64,000 nt of DNA from Pyronema omphalodes (Eukaryota > Ascomycota > Pezizomycetes > Pezizales > Pyronemataceae), in the NCBI GenBank assembly GCA_024516155.1, contig JAJJXM010000075.1, positions 1 through 64,000 of the forward strand, in the 5' to 3' direction. This document shows, piece after piece, positions 33,424 to 45,500 of this stretch; position 1 is the stretch's first letter, and every line of letters starts with the position of its first letter. Both the position numbers and the translations under genes were made by a program. A model generated the notes under the pieces. It had not been told where the DNA came from and did not search any database. It saw only the letters and a list, made by a program, of their open reading frames with translations.

Positions 33424-34413
33424 GATTGCAGATGTAGTGAACGAAGACGGAGTGGTAGTTTAGTCGTTAAAGATCGTGAGGATTATGATCAAATCGTAAA
33501 GAATGTGCAAAACAACACGCTTCTCTTTAGGCGTTCTCGTAATTGTGGGGTAAAGAAACGACGTGTGAGATGAACTGCTTTTCGATCGCGTTGCGTTGTG
33601 TTGATGCAGAGGAGCAGAGCGTGTAAAGTGGGAAGGAAGTTGGGGTGGCTTTATAGTGACCAAATTTTGCCTGCATCAATCCTTCGACGCGTGTGTTTAG
33701 GTTCCTCTCTAGGTGCCTTCGACGGTAGGTTTAGGTGAGTTTAGGTGATTTTTAGTTGATTTAGATGACCTTTTTGGGTTAAAGCAGCGCGAATCCCTGG
33801 TGAAGCCCTAGATAATCCTGGCCGCTGCAGGGATTCAACCTCTTCGTACCCCTTGCGAGTGACGCCTACCAATTCGACGCGCCAACTGTCGTAATCTGGT
33901 TAGTCCTAATGTAAATTTATCAGATTGTCTTGATAAGCCAGGGTCCAAATCCGTGTTACCACGGCAACAGAGTGTCAATTAAACCGCCGAGAGCCTCTAG
34001 GAACGCCTGGTCTTTCGGGGAGACCTGGGAGAGACCTGGGAGAGCAGTTATCAGGAAGCGAGACTAGCTTATTCTGGATACGAAGACGCGACCGTAGACC
34101 ATCAACAACGCGAACACGGAGGTGAACACGACCGGGAGTTACAGACGCGTGATCAGCAGCACTGGGCAGAGGCCAACGTGTACGAAAAGCAGTCAAGGGG
34201 CGTCCAAGCAAAGCAAAGCAAAGCAGCACAGGTGAGATCGAGCACAGGTGCCAGAGCTTCATTGCATAACCTTCTTTCGCCGCCACAGGTATAAAGAAAT
34301 GGAGTGATAGGTCTTCAAAATATTATCCTTCAAAAGTTAAATTCTGCACTTTCTTGTTATACTTGAAGAATAATAAAAACGCGTTATAAGGGCGATTTAA
34401 TATTCCGACGCGT
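33113..34413. promoter_or_regulatory. Cluster of six ACGCGT (MCB-type) sites around the RNR2 5' end
   Basis: ACGCGT occurs at 33113-33118 and 33144-33149 (second intron), 33687-33692, 34145-34150, 34379-34384 and 34408-34413 (upstream, as RNR2 is on the minus strand). ACGCGT is the core site of the MBF (Mbp1/Swi6) G1/S factor, which controls RNR genes in yeasts. Chance would give about 0.3 sites in this length at equal base frequencies. Binding is inferred. Confidence 0.6.
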
Positions 34414-35697
34414 ATGCGGGGTATGGTATGTCTTGCTAAAGTACCTGAAAAAAAAAAAGCACGCACGGACTCGGCGTTCGGATATACCATGTAGTATGTC
34501 ACCATACCAGAGTGGTGTGATGAATCCACCATCCCGGTACCTGAAGCCTTCGATCCTTCAAGAAACCACAGCTCAATGGGTGGCTTCCCGGGGTGTCTGC
34601 GAAAACTCTCCAGATTATAAAACCTATTCCTAAATAAACGCGCCATCCCGCGGACCATTTTTCGGCTGATTTCCTAATGTAGCGAAAAGGTGTGAAATGT
34701 AAAAATATCGCTTGAACTTGTAGATAGAGAGCTTTATTGTAATATGCTTACATTGTTGAGTTACTCTTACAAATTCGCTTTCATATTTTGTGGTGGTTGT
34801 GATTTTGTTGCGTGCGGGCACGAAGCATAGCTAACATCACCAACTCCACCCAGCTTCGTCAACATCACCAACCCCGCCCGCTCTTGTCGCTGTAGCAACG
34901 TAGAGTTCTCAGCTTTCGGCGCGTCGCTTCGTGTGTAGTCAACACACCCTCATTTCTTTTTTTCTGCGCTATGCAATGCAGTCTGTAAGTCTTAGCTTCT
35001 TTAGAACACGCTATACCAATTATGCGTATACAGTCGTGTACGTGCGTCTGTGTATAGAGTTGAATCTGGGGGCTGCTGGCTCTAAACGAGATCCGCCGAA
35101 AACCGTTAGCTTCCTTCATTTCACGTTAGACTCTTCCATTTCAAGGTTCGCAGTTTTCCTCGGACACCCCGGGAAGCCACCCAATGTTGCGTCACCGATA
35201 ATCCCGAGCTGACGGCATTGATCCGGAGTGTTCCGCATAACAAGCTGGACGGTGGACCAGACATGCCCTTACATATCCATCATAGAAAGCAAGCAAGACA
35301 GCGGCGTCACAGTTTTAAGTTTTATTATTCCGAGATCTGATCCGACCTGTACACCGAACTTTGAAGAAACGGTATGAACATATATGTAGTCATAAAAGTA
35401 CAAAAAAAGATCTACAAAACCAAACGCTAACCCCTCAAGTAAACAGCTCGCTTAAAATACAACTATGGTGTGGTATTAAGACCCAAAGTGACGGATCTGA
35501 CAAAAAGATACAAAAATCCTAAAATAAAAAAGAGGGTTTTTGAAAAAAAACAACAAAACGCTAGCATGGAATCGTCCGTCCCTCGTACTTCGTACTTCGT
35601 AATAAGCCATTTATAAAATAGTGTGTTTCTCTCGTAACCCTTTGTCAGCATTATAAAATCCATATAGGAAACCTCAAAACCTCGTTACTCCATAAAA
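33424..35697. other. 2.3-kb intergenic, RNR2 upstream region and kinesin 3' flank
   Basis: Contains the upstream ACGCGT sites and a short TTTAGGTGA-type repeat (about 33718-33775). Around 34555-34585 and 35150-35180, ACCACAGCTCAATGGGTGGCTTCCCGG-like and GGAAGCCACCCAATG-like segments are partly complementary, a possible diverged inverted repeat. No gene is supported. Confidence 0.45.
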
Positions 35698-37767
35698 TTA
35701 CTCATGCTTGCCGTAGCCTGAATAAACAGAGTAACTATCGCCCTCGATCTCTGCCTCAAGTTCCTCTTCGTTCAACCCTCCCTCCTCTCCCTCCTCTTCC
35801 TCTTCTTCTTCTCCAATCTCTCCCATTCCCATGCCCATACCGCCTCGCATTCCCATTCCATCCCCCAAAAATTCCTTCCGATGTCCACTCATCTTCTTCC
35901 TGAACATGCCAAGTTCATTCAATAACCCTTCTAACTGCAGTTCCATCTCCGATCTTGGGGTTGGTTCCGAATCCTCGTCGGTGCTATCATCTTCTCCATA
36001 GACAGCCGGAATAGGATTCTTCAAGCTATCAATAGCCAATCTAAGATGCAAGGTAAGAGTCTCATTCTTCATAGTCAAACTACGAATCTTTGACTCCGCA
36101 ACAGCTCTGGCTTCTTCCATCTTCTCTTGCATGCGCTTAACCTCCGCCTGGTAAAGTTCAAGTTGCTCTCTATGGCCACCTCCTCTCTCCCCTTGTTCTC
36201 CAACCTCCATCTGAAGCTTTCTAATGGTCTCCTGCATATCGAGAATTTGCTTATCTCTCTCAGCCTGAGAGACCTGGTCCTGGTTAATGCGAGCTGTGGT
36301 GCGAATCTTCTTTGCCTGATCGGCGTAACGGAGCGTACTAAGCGTCTCGTCGTAGTCGGTAGGCGAAATACAAGCGATCATAGCGGTTTTAGAATTACCA
36401 CCGAGCGAGTCTTTTAAAAGGTAGGTTAAGATACTGTCGCGGTATGGAATGACGTCTCGCCTGCGGGGTTTTTTGGTAAGTGAGTCTTCGGCGAGAGCGG
36501 CGATAACACGACCGAGAGTTGTAAGAGATTTATTAATATTAGAGCCTTCGCGAAGTCTGGCACCTGTTGCTCCTGTGCTGTTTGCGCGTTCTGAACCTGC
36601 GAGATCGACAAGACTGAGTGAATTGTGTCAGTGATGATGAAAACTATCAAGGATCGAAAACAAGGAGCATTTATAGGGTACGAGAGGGATTGGGGGTAAA
36701 GACAAACCGAATTCTTGCCAGTCTCTCCGTCGTCTCATCACCATCGTGACACTCGATTTGCTTTAACATAAGCGTAAACACAGCATGTGACCGACTCGAC
36801 GTATCATTCATGTTTGTACTCGCCACAGTCCTTGACTTATCCCCCAATTTCATCCACTTCAATACCTCTGTAATACCCCTAACCGGTACCTCCGTCAAAT
36901 CCTTGATATATGGACCATCTGTAGGGGACTCTCTGACTTTGAGATAGTAGGGTTCATCCCTTCTCGGTACCAGTAGATCCCTGACATGTTCATTATAAAC
37001 CTCGAAGTAGCTTACCCGTACGGTATAAGTTACATTGGGGTTCATGTTCGCATCGATTCTTTCGAAGAGGTCCTTGCAGGTTCTTGGGATTAAGCCAGGT
37101 TGTTGAGGTGTTCCCATCATGGAATAAGATTTTCCAGCTCCAGTCTGTCCATAGGCGAAAATGCAGGTATGGTAACCTTGAAAATTATGGTCCAAGAATT
37201 CCTGGCCTAAACTATTGTAGATATCTTCCTGGGATGCGTAATTTGAGGCAGATGGGTCAATACTGCAAAAAGAATTATCGAAGGTGAAAGATTTCCGTTC
37301 GCAACCTTTAGCTCGACGATCTGGTGGGGGGTTGAGGTGTGTTTCTTGCGTTTGAGGGTTCATTTCGATTAGGTTGACGGCGCCTTTTTCAATCTCTGTA
37401 AATAGCAAGCTGTGTTAGCAATCGCTTTCTATATCCCATTTGTCGTCGCAGAACAGCTTCGACATCTTTTTCCCCCGCCTAACAAACATCTCCAGCTTGG
37501 ATAGCAAGCAAAAATACCTCTCTGTAGGAAAGCTCTAGCTCTAACCACAACTCTCACGTTGCTATTCCCCGGCGGGGATTCTAAAGACGGAGGCATACTC
37601 GCAAGCGGCGACGGGATCCTAATATTCGTCGGACGATTCGAAGCAATGGCCGGAGTATTTGAAGAACGCAAGCTAGCGCTTGAAGCCGAACCTCTTAGCG
37701 AAGGTTGAGAGGAGAGGACTTTCAGGTGTGGACCTATTGGAGGCTGAGGGTGTGGAGGTTCTGACAT
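35698..37767 (-). CDS. Short kinesin-3 family motor (617 aa, 3 exons)
   Basis: Exons in coding order are 37767-37518, 37395-36708 and 36613-35698, in phase. An S/P-rich leader of about 70 residues precedes the motor ([15 protein letters not shown] onward). The P-loop is GQTGAGKS, switch [12 protein letters not shown], switch [12 protein letters not shown], and the family block [20 protein letters not shown] is present. A neck coiled coil (about 445-520) and an acidic, G/M-rich tail follow. The motor resembles Unc104/KIF1 kinesin-3, but the protein stops near 617 residues with no FHA or PH domain. This is the build of the short fungal NcKin3 class, reported to act on mitochondria. The assignment to that class is inference from length and motor features; cargo is unknown. 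Confidence 0.88.
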
Positions 37768-38844
37768 AATTGCTGTTGATAGGGAAGGGCGGGGCGGGTA
37801 GAAGGGTTCACAGTAACGGGTTCGTCGAAGAGGGGGCTGATTTCACGGGCCCAAATGGAGAAAAGTTTACGCAGCAGATGTTGAGATAGGCGAAGTAAGA
37901 CGTGCGGACACGGACGATGCGCTAACGCGCATAAGCTGTTGTTTGTGCTTTACAGATGGCGCAGGACAGGGATTAACCCCGTAACCCGGACGACGCAAGC
38001 GAGACGCTGGTGTTTAGGGCGATGCGCATCTGGGATATATACATAAACTTTCCATTTTGGGGAGCGGGATGTATTCCAGTTTTTTGTTCCTTTTCCATAA
38101 ACATTACTTATTGTGGTAATTTTTGAGATTGAATTAAGCTTCGCTTAACACTCGGATGGCGTGCGTTAGGTCGACCTAAGCTGCGTGTTAAATCTTAGTC
38201 GCGATTTTGACACTTTCTGTACGTCATCAATGGGTAGCGAACTACTCTGAAGCAGGAGGACATTTATGAAATTATGTGCAAATGGACGAGGAAATACAGA
38301 AGCTATATAGGCTGGAAATCTGAATCTCCGTGTTGTCGGTTATAGATTCCGTGCCGTGCCTGCATAAATGTTTTTTTATTATTAATACAGGCGCCTTACT
38401 ATTGAGAGACATCCGATGGAAACGGCAGTTAACATGAGACTTTCCGAACTCCAGCCCGGTACTAACATCACTTACCGGTTTCATTTCCTGTATCATAGTA
38501 AAGAATATTCTGTATTCTTTTGATGCTTATTATCTAGACTCTTGCTATCTGATATTAATAGTTATAACAGCCTACCGAAACTCTCGGATGTTGCAACCGA
38601 CGAACATGGAGTATATGATGCATGATGGGCGCAACATTTCCAACCCGAGAATGAAAAAATACCGATGAAATAATTCCTGATCCAATACAAACGATCCTTT
38701 CAATTACTTACCATTAGAAAAAATGCAGACACCGCCACTATAAACTGTTAAAAAAAGGACATGAAGCCTCCCAGTTAGTATATCCGAGGACAAAGTACAA
38801 AATTCTAACACCTGGGCGCCGATATTGTTGATGGCCCACCAGTC

Positions 38845-39043
38845 TTTGGGGGGTGATGTATCTGGGGACCATTCCTTCGGACGCAGAGTAATTACGTCGA
38901 AGGAAGCCAGAAACCCGAGAACGCAATATGCTGTTGGGGTTAGGCAGCCAGGAGAAATAGGCTTTACAGACGGGGGCGAATTTTCATAAGATGAATCTCC
39001 AATGTTGATTTACGGGACGTATTCAGGAAAGGAACATTCAATC

Positions 39044-39081
<38 letters not shown>

Positions 39082-39325
39082 ACTGTAATAACTCATCAAG
39101 AATTTGAAAGGTATTGGCGGAATGATAGTTGTGCGCGTGGGGTTGTTTCTCATCTATTCTTGGATGTACTTTGGAAAGTTGGAGCTACATGGCGTCCAAA
39201 TGTTTATCAGTAAAACTATTAAAGGGCTATATTGCAGCCTTAACCTGATACAGCAAGACTTACTCTACGAAACCGATGAACTATGGACATGAAGATAGAC
39301 GACTTGGTTGATGGGTAGTGTATGT
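38845..39325 (+). repeat. Long dispersed direct repeat, copy 1 (copy 2 at 46499-47005)
   Basis: Shared segments in the same order include CCTTCGGACGCAGAGTAA, CGAAGGAAGCCAGAAA, GAACGCAATAT, GGTTAGGCAGCCAG, GGGGGCGAATTT, AAGTTGGA(G/A)CTACATGGC and ATGGGTAGTGTATGTA. The copies differ by substitutions and indels: an A36 run in this copy, and an extra segment in copy 2. No coding capacity is conserved between copies, so this is probably a decayed transposon. Confidence 0.8.
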
Positions 39326-40318
39326 AGCTATGAAAAGGATCCTACTATATATATAAATTTTGAAACATTTTTCAGCCGAATAATGCAATCAAGGATCAAA
39401 TATTTCGATTGAGACCTATAATCTGCTCTATATCTGTTTCTAATAGGAAGATCTGTTTGTAGTTTCTCGCCAAATATCTCAATTATAGCATCGCATTCTT
39501 CGTTTACAAATTACCAGTGACCCCAATACATGAATTTGCGCTCCGCAGAGTCCTGCTTAATGCAACGCCGCTCACTATATGGTCGGGAAGCCACAATTTT
39601 TATTAAAGCAGGTAGAAGCTTGTACGCTTCAATGCATATTATAACTTACAAGCTGTCCAAACTCTGGGGGATTGCAATTTCTGGAACTCATGTGAATAAT
39701 CTGTGAGCTAGTTAGCTTTGGTGTCAGTATTTCCGGAACAATTTTTCATCGCTATTATGTTGTCGGGTCCAAAATATTGCGTGTATCGGGCATCGCTGAG
39801 TCGAGTTCATTTTTTAATATTCTCCTAGAGTTTTAGCAGGTCGTTACATTAACAAACAGAGATCAAGCGGGATGTTAATGTTGTTTGAAATAATATACTT
39901 TGATAAATTATTACAGCGTCTGATTAACTCTGTTTTTGTCGTAATGTAGTGTAATTAAGGTTGACGTGGAGGGGTGTTATTCTTCTGGTGACCCCTATCA
40001 CGCTACCTTGACTAGATCTCCGACACCATATCTCGAAGATCCAGATATCTTGGCACGGGTATCGTGCATAATTCCCATGTATAGTGGGAGACATCCCGCC
40101 ACCTTTTGGTCCATCGAATATACCTGTTGCTTCAACGGACAGAGTTCAGATTTGCTCCCGTGGCACCAATGCAGAATAAAAAATGATGCATTCCAGATCT
40201 GAACTGTTGCCAAGCATCACGACAAGACCAATCTCAATACGGCTTAGGCATCGACACAAGATTTTTTTTTCTTCAACTTAGGTACATGTGTTCATACACA
40301 GTACATACTCCGCCTTCA

Positions 40319-41552
40319 CCCTGTGGTACAAAAAAAAGGTGTTTAATCAAACCACACTTTAAACGACAAAAGGTGTTTAATTCAAACACCCACAAAATTC
40401 ATTTACTAAACACCTCTTTAAACACCTTTTTAAACACCTACTAAACACCTTTAAACACCTACTAAACACCTTTTTAAACACCCACTAAACACCTTTAAAC
40501 ACCTTTTTAAACACCTACTAAACACCTTTAAACACCTACTAAACACCTTTTTAAACACCTACTAAACACCTCCAAACACCTTGCACAATAGTGGTTTGAT
40601 CAAGCACCTCAGGTATTTTTTAAATGTGTTAAATTGATTACTAAACCACTCGCTCATTATGTAACATGTTTCTAGCTATTGCCAGGTCTTCTATCTATAC
40701 ATACAGGAACCTCCCACCTCCCTCCTTACCCCTCCTACTCCTGCTCCTCCTTCCTGTGTAGTACCATTCGTTTTGTGCCTTTTGTGATTGACACTTACAT
40801 ATGCTGGAATCATGGTTCGCTTCAATAAATAGACTTAGGTTGTCTCAGCATCCTGTTAGTCTGGTTAGCATTGTAGATATTTGTCGGGTTGATTTGCAGT
40901 GCTTGACTCAGCAAGTATCTAGAAGTTCATATCCCAATCCCCCCCCCCCTCTCTTTTTTCCCTCCGGTGGCGTATGGTGTATGAACTAGCAAATTCTGTT
41001 GAGGGACAAACATTTCACATGAGGAAAAACTTACAGTCAAACAAGAGGGAAAGATGGAGGTGGAGAAACAAGTGAATGAAATGGATGAAGAACGAGGAAC
41101 AACAACGGCAGAACGAACAGAACATAAGGAAGGGATGCGCACTAAGGCAATATCCACTTCCATCAACAAACATAAGCAGAACACAGCTCTACACGTGGTT
41201 TAAATTTGGATGGTTTAAATAGACCCCAAAGAATAAGCGAAAAAGAAGGTGTTTATTTAAACACCCTAGGGGTGTTTAAATAAACCCCACAAAAAAAGGA
41301 ATCAAGGTAGTTGTTTAACTAAACAACGCTAAGTGGTTTAGCTAAACACCGTAAATCACACTAAACAACTTCGGTGTTTAGGGGTGTTTAACTAAACACT
41401 TTCAAACAACGATGGGTGGTTTAGCTAAACACCTTAAATCAGACTAAACAACTTTGGTGTTTAGGGTGTTTAACTAAACACTTTCGGTGTTTAGCTGAAC
41501 CACGAAGGTGTTTGAACTAAACCACTCTCACTCGTTTTCTTGTACCATAGGG
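40319..41552. mobile_element. 1.23-kb non-autonomous TIR element with AAACACC subterminal arrays
   Basis: Left end 40319-40338 and the reverse complement of right end 41533-41552 match as CCCTRTGGTACAARAAAA with about three mismatches in 20. The 5-bp sequence CTTCA directly flanks both sides (40314-40318 and 41553-41557), a candidate target-site duplication. Inside the left end are about 17 AAACACC motifs (40393-40585); inside the right end the motif is mostly inverted (GGTGTTTA), including GTTTAACTAAAC and GTTTAGCTAAAC palindromes and an 83-bp tandem duplication (41333 and 41416). The 640-bp centre has no recognisable transposase. A MITE-like or cargo-carrying DNA transposon is the best reading; I cannot assign the superfamily. 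Confidence 0.7.
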
Positions 41553-42525
41553 CTTCAGGTATGACCGTGTTTCTCGGTGTTGTCGTTCCCTTCGTTCCCT
41601 CGATTTGATATATCCTATAGACGGTTTAATGTCATTTATGTATGATATATATATTTCCTTTGTAACATATTAAGTGGCGCGGCAACGCGAGCAAAGTGGG
41701 CACGTGTTTCTACGGCAATACAATTTTTACAAAAGAATTTTGCCACCGAACTGATCCAACAGCTGCACTTGCTAGTACACACCACCCATCAGCCACAGAC
41801 ACCGTTGCCCCAACCATACCACACCGCTGACTAAACCACGGAAACGCGCATTACATATGTGTACAGTCGACTCGGGTTATAAGGGTACTATCTATAAGAA
41901 TACCCACTGTAGAAGAGTACCGGCCGCGGTCCCGACGGTTTTTGTATGAGAGAATTAAGGGTATCACAGTGTACCAGAATATCCTTAAGAAAATGTCGAG
42001 AATTTGTATGGTACCCTTATACAGTGGGGCGGCTGGTGATGTGGCTACGGTGCAATTTGTGTGGCGCTAGGCCTCCACTTACCTCCGCACTACCCCAGCT
42101 CTGTGCATCTCGACCAATCACTCGTGCCAAGCTTCTCGGTCTTCAAGAATATTTTTGTTTGCATTATAATGGAGCTTTAGCTGGTCGCTACAGTAATAAA
42201 CAAAAACCTTACGGATTACTGGTTTTGTATGAAACAATCACTTTGGTAGATATCCCGAAGAAAAGAATTCGCAAGCTGCTAAGCTGCATATTCTTTCCTC
42301 CACGTCACATTATGCATGTTGTTACCAGGTATGCACCCGGGTACATAAATTATGTAAACGACGTGGACTTAGCGATAACCGCAGATGCGGGGTCTCTGAG
42401 GCTGCGCGCACCCTGTTTAACAATACCATCGCACCGATTTCTTCATTCTTATACAGTCGTTATTCACAGCAATATCAAGATTTGACATTGACAGTGTTTG
42501 CAGCCTACCACACCGCCGACGGCTG

Positions 42526-45500
42526 ATGGATCCCCTGAGCATATCTGCGGCTGTTACTGGCTTCGCTTCGCTTGCGGGCCAGATTATCTCGACGCTGAGA
42601 GACTACGTTGATGGCGTTAAGTCGGCTGCTAATGAAGCACAAAGCCTTCTCCAGGAAGTCACAGCATTTCGCCAAGTTCTTGAACATTTTGGCGGGTTCA
42701 TACTGACGAATCATCTTGACAAACACGAATTCCAGGGCTCTTCTGCACTTGTTGAGGCAATCGGAGCTTGCAAAAATCACCTAGAGAACCTTCATCGTAA
42801 ACTAGAAGATACCTCGAACACCATTTCGAATTCTAGGAAGTCGACAGGATTAGTTGCACGCATTAAATGGCCATTCAAAAAGGGCGAACTCCAAGAAACT
42901 GTTGGCGGGCTACACCGGTTGGCAAACATTTTTCAACTTTGGATGACCATGAATACTCAGTATGTTCCTGCACTTTGAATTAATTCTAACATGACACTCA
43001 CGATGCATATCAGTGAACTCATGTCAGGAACATTCTCAATCGTACAGTCACAGCTCGACAAGAATTGGCAAAACATGGAGAGTCTCGTAACCGACATGAA
43101 GAGCCTGCCGATCGCAATGTCCTCCATGTTGCAACAGCGAATGTCCGAGATATCACAGATGAAGACTCTGCTTTTAGAGCTGTCTCACTCCAACCTGATA
43201 GAGCACCGGAACTTCTCACGCGTGATGCGGGAGGTTCAGGAGAGATTACAAGGTATTTCTGTGAGAATCAGTACATACGCTTTCGGCTGACAGCTACCAG
43301 ATGATGAGATTCAGAAAATGATGCCGTGGATATCAACGCTGCAACCCCACAAAAGACATCAGGATATCCAGCAACAGCGACTTGAAGGCACTGGCGGATG
43401 GTTTCTACTGCAACCGGAGTTTGAGAAGTGGAGGGACGACGAATTAGCAGGAGATGGTAATAAGAGTTGTGTTTTAGCCTGCTCTGGGATACCAGGTGCG
43501 GGAAAGTCCGTTATCTGGTACGTTGTGAAACGTGAGGCCAACCTGGATTAAAACTTGCTGATGTGATATTGCATGATGCAGCTCCCTCGTTTTTGATCAT
43601 CTCGACGAGAAGTTCAATTTTGACACGGAAGAAAATGCCTGTGTGGTCTGCCTATATTGCGATTACGGAAACGAAAAGAATCAAACCTCAGTGAACATGA
43701 TTGGTGTGCTTCTGAAGCAAGTCATAGCAAGACTCAACAAGTCAGGGTCATTACCCCAGCATACCATCTCTACCTTGAGAAAGTATCTGAAAGAACAGAA
43801 ACACGTCAATCTACAAGACGCCTGTCAAATGTTAGTGGAAACCGTTAAACAGCTTCGAAAGTTTTATGTGTGTATCGATGCCCTGGACGAGTGCAATTTG
43901 CATCACCGCAGAGAGTTGGTGCAATCCCTCGAGAGGATCTCAGGTGAATGTAGCCGGCAAACCTCAGTACGGATATTCTTCACGGCAAGGCCTCACATCG
44001 GCCTGAGGGACATGATGAAATGCAATCCAGGACTCGGCCCTGTAGAGTATTTGTATTTAAGGGCACAGACGGATGATATCAAAAAATACGTAAATTCTAT
44101 AATCGACGAAGACGACAATGGCGAGTGCATGACCAATACTCTTAGAAGCCAGATTTTGGATAGGATTGTCTATAATTCTGACGGAATGTGAGTGATGAAA
44201 CCCTTCATGAACCTACATAAAAGCCTCGGTCATGGATCAATTCGATTTCTCTAGTGTCGGAAAAGGGGGAAACACTAACACATTGGACAAACATAGGTTC
44301 CTACTACCGACACTCCAAATCCATACGGTATTAGCTCGGCCAACCATCAGCAAACGGCGTGCAGCACTTTTTAATATGCCCATCAATCTAAACGCGGCTT
44401 TCGCAAGTACAATCACCAGAATCAAGAACCATCAATCCGAAAGATCGCATCAGGCCCTTGAGGTACTCAAGTGGATTTTCCTCGCCCAACGCCCATTGAC
44501 CGTCATGGAGTTGCTCCATGCTCTTTCGGTCACGACTGATCATAGCGATATATATTTCGGATATCTGCCACTGGCGTACGATCAGACACTGAACTGGGAC
44601 AACTTTCTTTCTGAGAGATCATTGATAGACTGGTGCCTCGGCCTGGTTATCATAGACGAAGAGACGTCCACCGTTCGACTCGTACACAAATCTCTGCACG
44701 ATTACTTGACTTCATTATTCGAAAAGGGTGAAATATTTCCTGACGGGCACAGCCAGATAGCCCATACATGCTTACAGTACATGCTTCTTCACGATGATAT
44801 ATACGAAATCGATGCGACAGCGCGAAAAGTGAATAAGGCTATTAAAGATCAACGCCGGAAAAAATTTTGTTTTCTCGATTATGCTACCAATTACTTCGGG
44901 TGTCATCTATCCGATACAGTTCCATGCACATCTGATATGATCCGCGCATTGTTTCCACGCACTGTGAATCTGCGGCGCATCTCTACAGGCCTCCGCTCGA
45001 TGTTCCTGTATCCGTTTCACGAATTGCTGCTAAAGGAATCCTGTTGCGCACATGAATACGATTCTACGAAACAAATCCATCTTCGACTACAGTTTGCCAT
45101 CAGTTGGGGGTTGAAAAACGTTTTCATCGATCTCCTTAATTTACTGGGTCAAGGAATCGATTTGGATACCAAATTAGGCAGCAGTACTATGTTGCTACAG
45201 GCATCCCGCGTTGGGCAGGAGAGCATCGTGTGTATTCTTTTGGCGAGAACCGTTGACCTTGACTTTCAGGACAGCAGAGGAAAAACCGCACTGTCATGGG
45301 CGTCCGAGAATGGTCACGAATCGGTTGTCAGGCAGATCCTGCAGGCAGGAGGTATCTATCCCATTTCGATGGACTGTCACGGCGAAATCAAACGCCGATG
45401 GCTAGCCAAGAGCATACTTAATTTTGGTATAAAGCTACCCCGGGGTGAAGGCGCTGTTCATATCAATTGGAAGGATGATGACGGCCGAACTGCGTTGTCA

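Larger units (their letters stand above)
37768..42525. other. 4.7-kb gene-free region before NLR-2, rich in transposon remains
   Basis: No supported gene. It contains copy 1 of a long direct repeat (38845-39325), a 36-base A run (39045-39080), an orphan fragment resembling the NLR promoters (about 39830-39905), the TIR element 40319-41552, a pogo-like end near 41864 and the NLR-2 promoter (from about 42150). Short open frames (60-80 codons) are not convincing. Confidence 0.55.

Noticed and set aside
39045..39080. Poly(A) tail of a retroelement insertion
   Set aside because: The A run lies inside the direct repeat, with matching sequence continuing after it, so it is a simple expansion.
40801..41211. 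Coding fragments inside the TIR element (62 codons from 40801; 48 codons ending near 41202)
   Set aside because: I tried joining them through GTATCT and ACTTACAG signals but the frame closes at once; no transposase motif.
40335..41530. Interstitial telomere repeat
   Set aside because: The motif is AAACACC/GGTGTTTA, not TTAGGG, and the arrays invert between the two ends as in a transposon.
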